Positions 13,547 through 14,388 of a DNA stretch of 14,388 bases are shown piece after piece. Under the pieces are notes generated by a model. That model was not told the DNA's origin. It saw only the letters and a list, made by a program, of their open reading frames with translations, and made no database searches. The DNA comes from SAR202 cluster bacterium (GTDB taxonomy: Bacteria > Chloroflexota > Dehalococcoidia > Lucifugimonadales > UBA826): positions 1 through 14,388 of the forward strand of contig VFFY01000178.1 in NCBI GenBank assembly GCA_009392675.1, written 5' to 3'. The translations under genes were made by a program, and so were the position numbers. Every line of letters begins with the position of its first letter. Positions within the stretch are counted from its first letter, which is position 1.

Positions 13547-13888
13547 TTAGGGCGTGGGTCGGTATTTTAATTCTTCTTCCAAGATGGTTGTTAATTCGTG
13601 CACTAGGTCGGACTCTTCCTCGCAAATTTTCTCTATAGCCTTTTTAAATAGAGTTAGCTGGCCCCGCAAATTCATGTCATTACGGTAGGCCTCTGATATT
13701 GGCACCGTCTCATGAAGACTTAGCAAATCTAGCCCTTCTTCAAGATTAGTACCTAGAAGATCAGATTTTTCGGCTATCTCTGAAACAATAACATCTATTC
13801 TCTTAAGACATATTTTCAACTCACCGGACAGATCAGCCACAGCCATGTCGAGGGCTGATTGGAATTTTCTTTCTGATAACGAGATCAT
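13547..13888 (-). CDS. Small protein resembling a degenerate zincin-like metallopeptidase (PF06262-type)
   Basis: This 113-residue soluble, mostly helical protein has no clear database-level identity. By eye its order matches the small zincin-like family PF06262: an N-terminal LSERKFQSALDMAVADL helix, a strand IDVIVSEIAE (31-40), DLLSLHETVPISE (54-66, family pattern LLGLYEGVPLTER), and LTLFKKAIEKIC (78-89, family pattern ITLFRRPIERxC). At the position of the catalytic HExxH helix, an ungapped alignment gives EELKY (105-109), and the protein stops four residues later. If the homology is right, it has lost its zinc site. An HE at 97-98 is HELTT, also not HExxH. ATG at 13888 is directly preceded by an in-frame TAA and has no Shine-Dalgarno site. 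It is convergent with selB (39-nt gap) and divergent from the enolase-family gene. Confidence 0.6.
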   Translation of the reverse strand: MISLSERKFQSALDMAVADLSGELKICLKRIDVIVSEIAEKSDLLGTNLEEGLDLLSLHETVPISEAYRNDMNLRGQLTLFKKAIEKICEEESDLVHELTTILEEELKYRPTP

Positions 13889-13894
13889 TTAAAA

Positions 13895-13903
13895 ATACTA
13901 GCA
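13895..13903 (-). promoter_or_regulatory. candidate extended -10 promoter giving a leaderless message
   Basis: On the minus strand TGC precedes TAGTAT (13900-13895), an extended -10 type element. The A of the ATG at 13888 lies exactly 7 nt downstream, so a standard start would give a leaderless transcript. This fits the missing ribosome site. No -35 box is seen. Confidence 0.25.
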
Positions 13904-13929
13904 TTTTTTCGGCAGATATCTACATACAA

Positions 13930-13956
13930 TTGACCCTTATTTTTCCCTGTTATACC
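13930..13956 (+). promoter_or_regulatory. candidate promoter for the enolase-family gene
   Basis: TTGACC (13930-13935; five of six) and TATACC (13951-13956; four of six) have a short 15-nt spacer. This predicts a start near 13963 and a leader of about 60 nt to the ATG at 14024. The short spacer lowers confidence. Confidence 0.3.
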
Positions 13957-14023
13957 GTACGTACCATGCTTTCTAATATACAAAAATAATCGCGACAGCC
14001 ATTGGAATCTGTGAGGTAATTAA

Positions 14024-14388
14024 ATGAAGGTGACTCAGATAAAAAGTTTTCCCATAGCTGATGAAGATGGCAGGGTGTATTACATAGTAAAAGTTGAGAC
14101 AGACTCTGGGATTTATGGTCTAGGAGAAGTTGGTATACGAAATTGGGGAGGGGCGATTGGTAAGGCTATTGAACATCTATCTCAAGTTGTCATAGGGGAA
14201 GATCCGTTCAGCACAGAAAAGCTGTGGCAGCAAATGTTTCGTGGAGGATTTTTTCCTGCCGATAAAGTATATTCGTGTGCAATTAGTGCGATTGATATTG
14301 GTTTATGGGATATTAAGGCCAAGGCTCTTGATATGCCATTGTACAAACTGCTCGGAGGTCCTGTGAGGGATAAAGTGGTCTGCTATCC
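14024..14388 (+). CDS. Mandelate racemase/muconate lactonizing enzyme family protein (3' partial)
   Basis: An open frame runs from ATG at 14024 to the right edge (121 full codons) with no stop, so the gene is cut by the window. The visible part is the N-terminal capping domain of the enolase superfamily (MR/MLE N-domain, PF02746): MKVTQIKSFPIAD, then VKVETDSGIYGLGEVG, and the hallmark AISAIDIGLWDIKAKALDMP followed by LYKLLGGPVRDK. GAGGT at 14013-14017 lies 6 nt before the ATG and supports the start. The metal-binding and catalytic barrel domain lies outside the window, so the reaction cannot be assigned; sugar-acid dehydratases (galactonate or gluconate type), racemases and cycloisomerases are all open. 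Its direction is away from the small metallopeptidase-like gene. Confidence 0.85.
   Translation, partial: MKVTQIKSFPIADEDGRVYYIVKVETDSGIYGLGEVGIRNWGGAIGKAIEHLSQVVIGEDPFSTEKLWQQMFRGGFFPADKVYSCAISAIDIGLWDIKAKALDMPLYKLLGGPVRDKVVCY

Noticed and set aside
13957..13964. GTACGTAC palindrome upstream of the enolase-family gene
   Set aside because: An 8-base palindrome does not extend outward and is not repeated; probably chance.

Overview
The window is a moderately AT-rich, gene-dense bacterial chromosome segment of mostly housekeeping and catabolic genes on both strands. The gene set (yidC tail plus jag, a zinc-ribbon threonine synthase, SelB, paired crotonases, a thiolase and an enolase-superfamily enzyme) and the many TTG/GTG starts backed by good Shine-Dalgarno sites suggest a Chloroflexota-like lineage, possibly a marine Dehalococcoidia/SAR202 type. 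That placement is an impression from protein resemblance and was not tested.

Layout. (1) 1-684, plus: the C-terminal tail of a YidC-like insertase runs out of frame into jag, giving a 104-nt overlap. (2) 755-3461, plus: a recognisable sigma70-type promoter, an AI-2E-family permease and two tandem crotonase paralogs, only the second with an intact active site. (3) 3466-3539, minus: tRNA-Gln(UUG) with encoded CCA, ending 5 nt from the preceding gene. (4) 3540-3803: an intergenic regulatory region with a perfect 10+10 palindrome. (5) 3804-7401, plus: a MoxR ATPase, a DUF58 protein and a polytopic DUF4129 protein, which is a transglutaminase-type membrane operon without the transglutaminase core. 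(6) 7398-8766, minus: trxB then crcB. (7) 8884-10053, plus: threonine synthase, divergent from trxB. (8) 10058-11506, minus: thiolase then a tightly coupled NifU-like small protein. (9) 11648-13507, plus: full-length SelB. (10) 13547-13888, minus: a small protein that looks like a zincin-type metallopeptidase without its HExxH motif. (11) 14024 to the right edge, plus: the N-terminal part of a mandelate racemase/muconate lactonizing enzyme family protein.

Functionally, the crotonases and thiolase fit acyl-CoA catabolism, although they lie in separate operons. The MoxR/DUF58/DUF4129 set fits cell-envelope or complex maturation. TrxB and CrcB cover thiol redox and fluoride export, and SelB implies selenocysteine decoding somewhere in the genome, though no selenoprotein, SECIS or tRNA-Sec is visible here. 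I found no mobile element, CRISPR array or clear new multigene system. The observations most worth following are the yidC/jag dual-coding stretch, the inactive-looking metallopeptidase and crotonase paralogs, and a thioredoxin reductase whose NADPH motif is degenerate.
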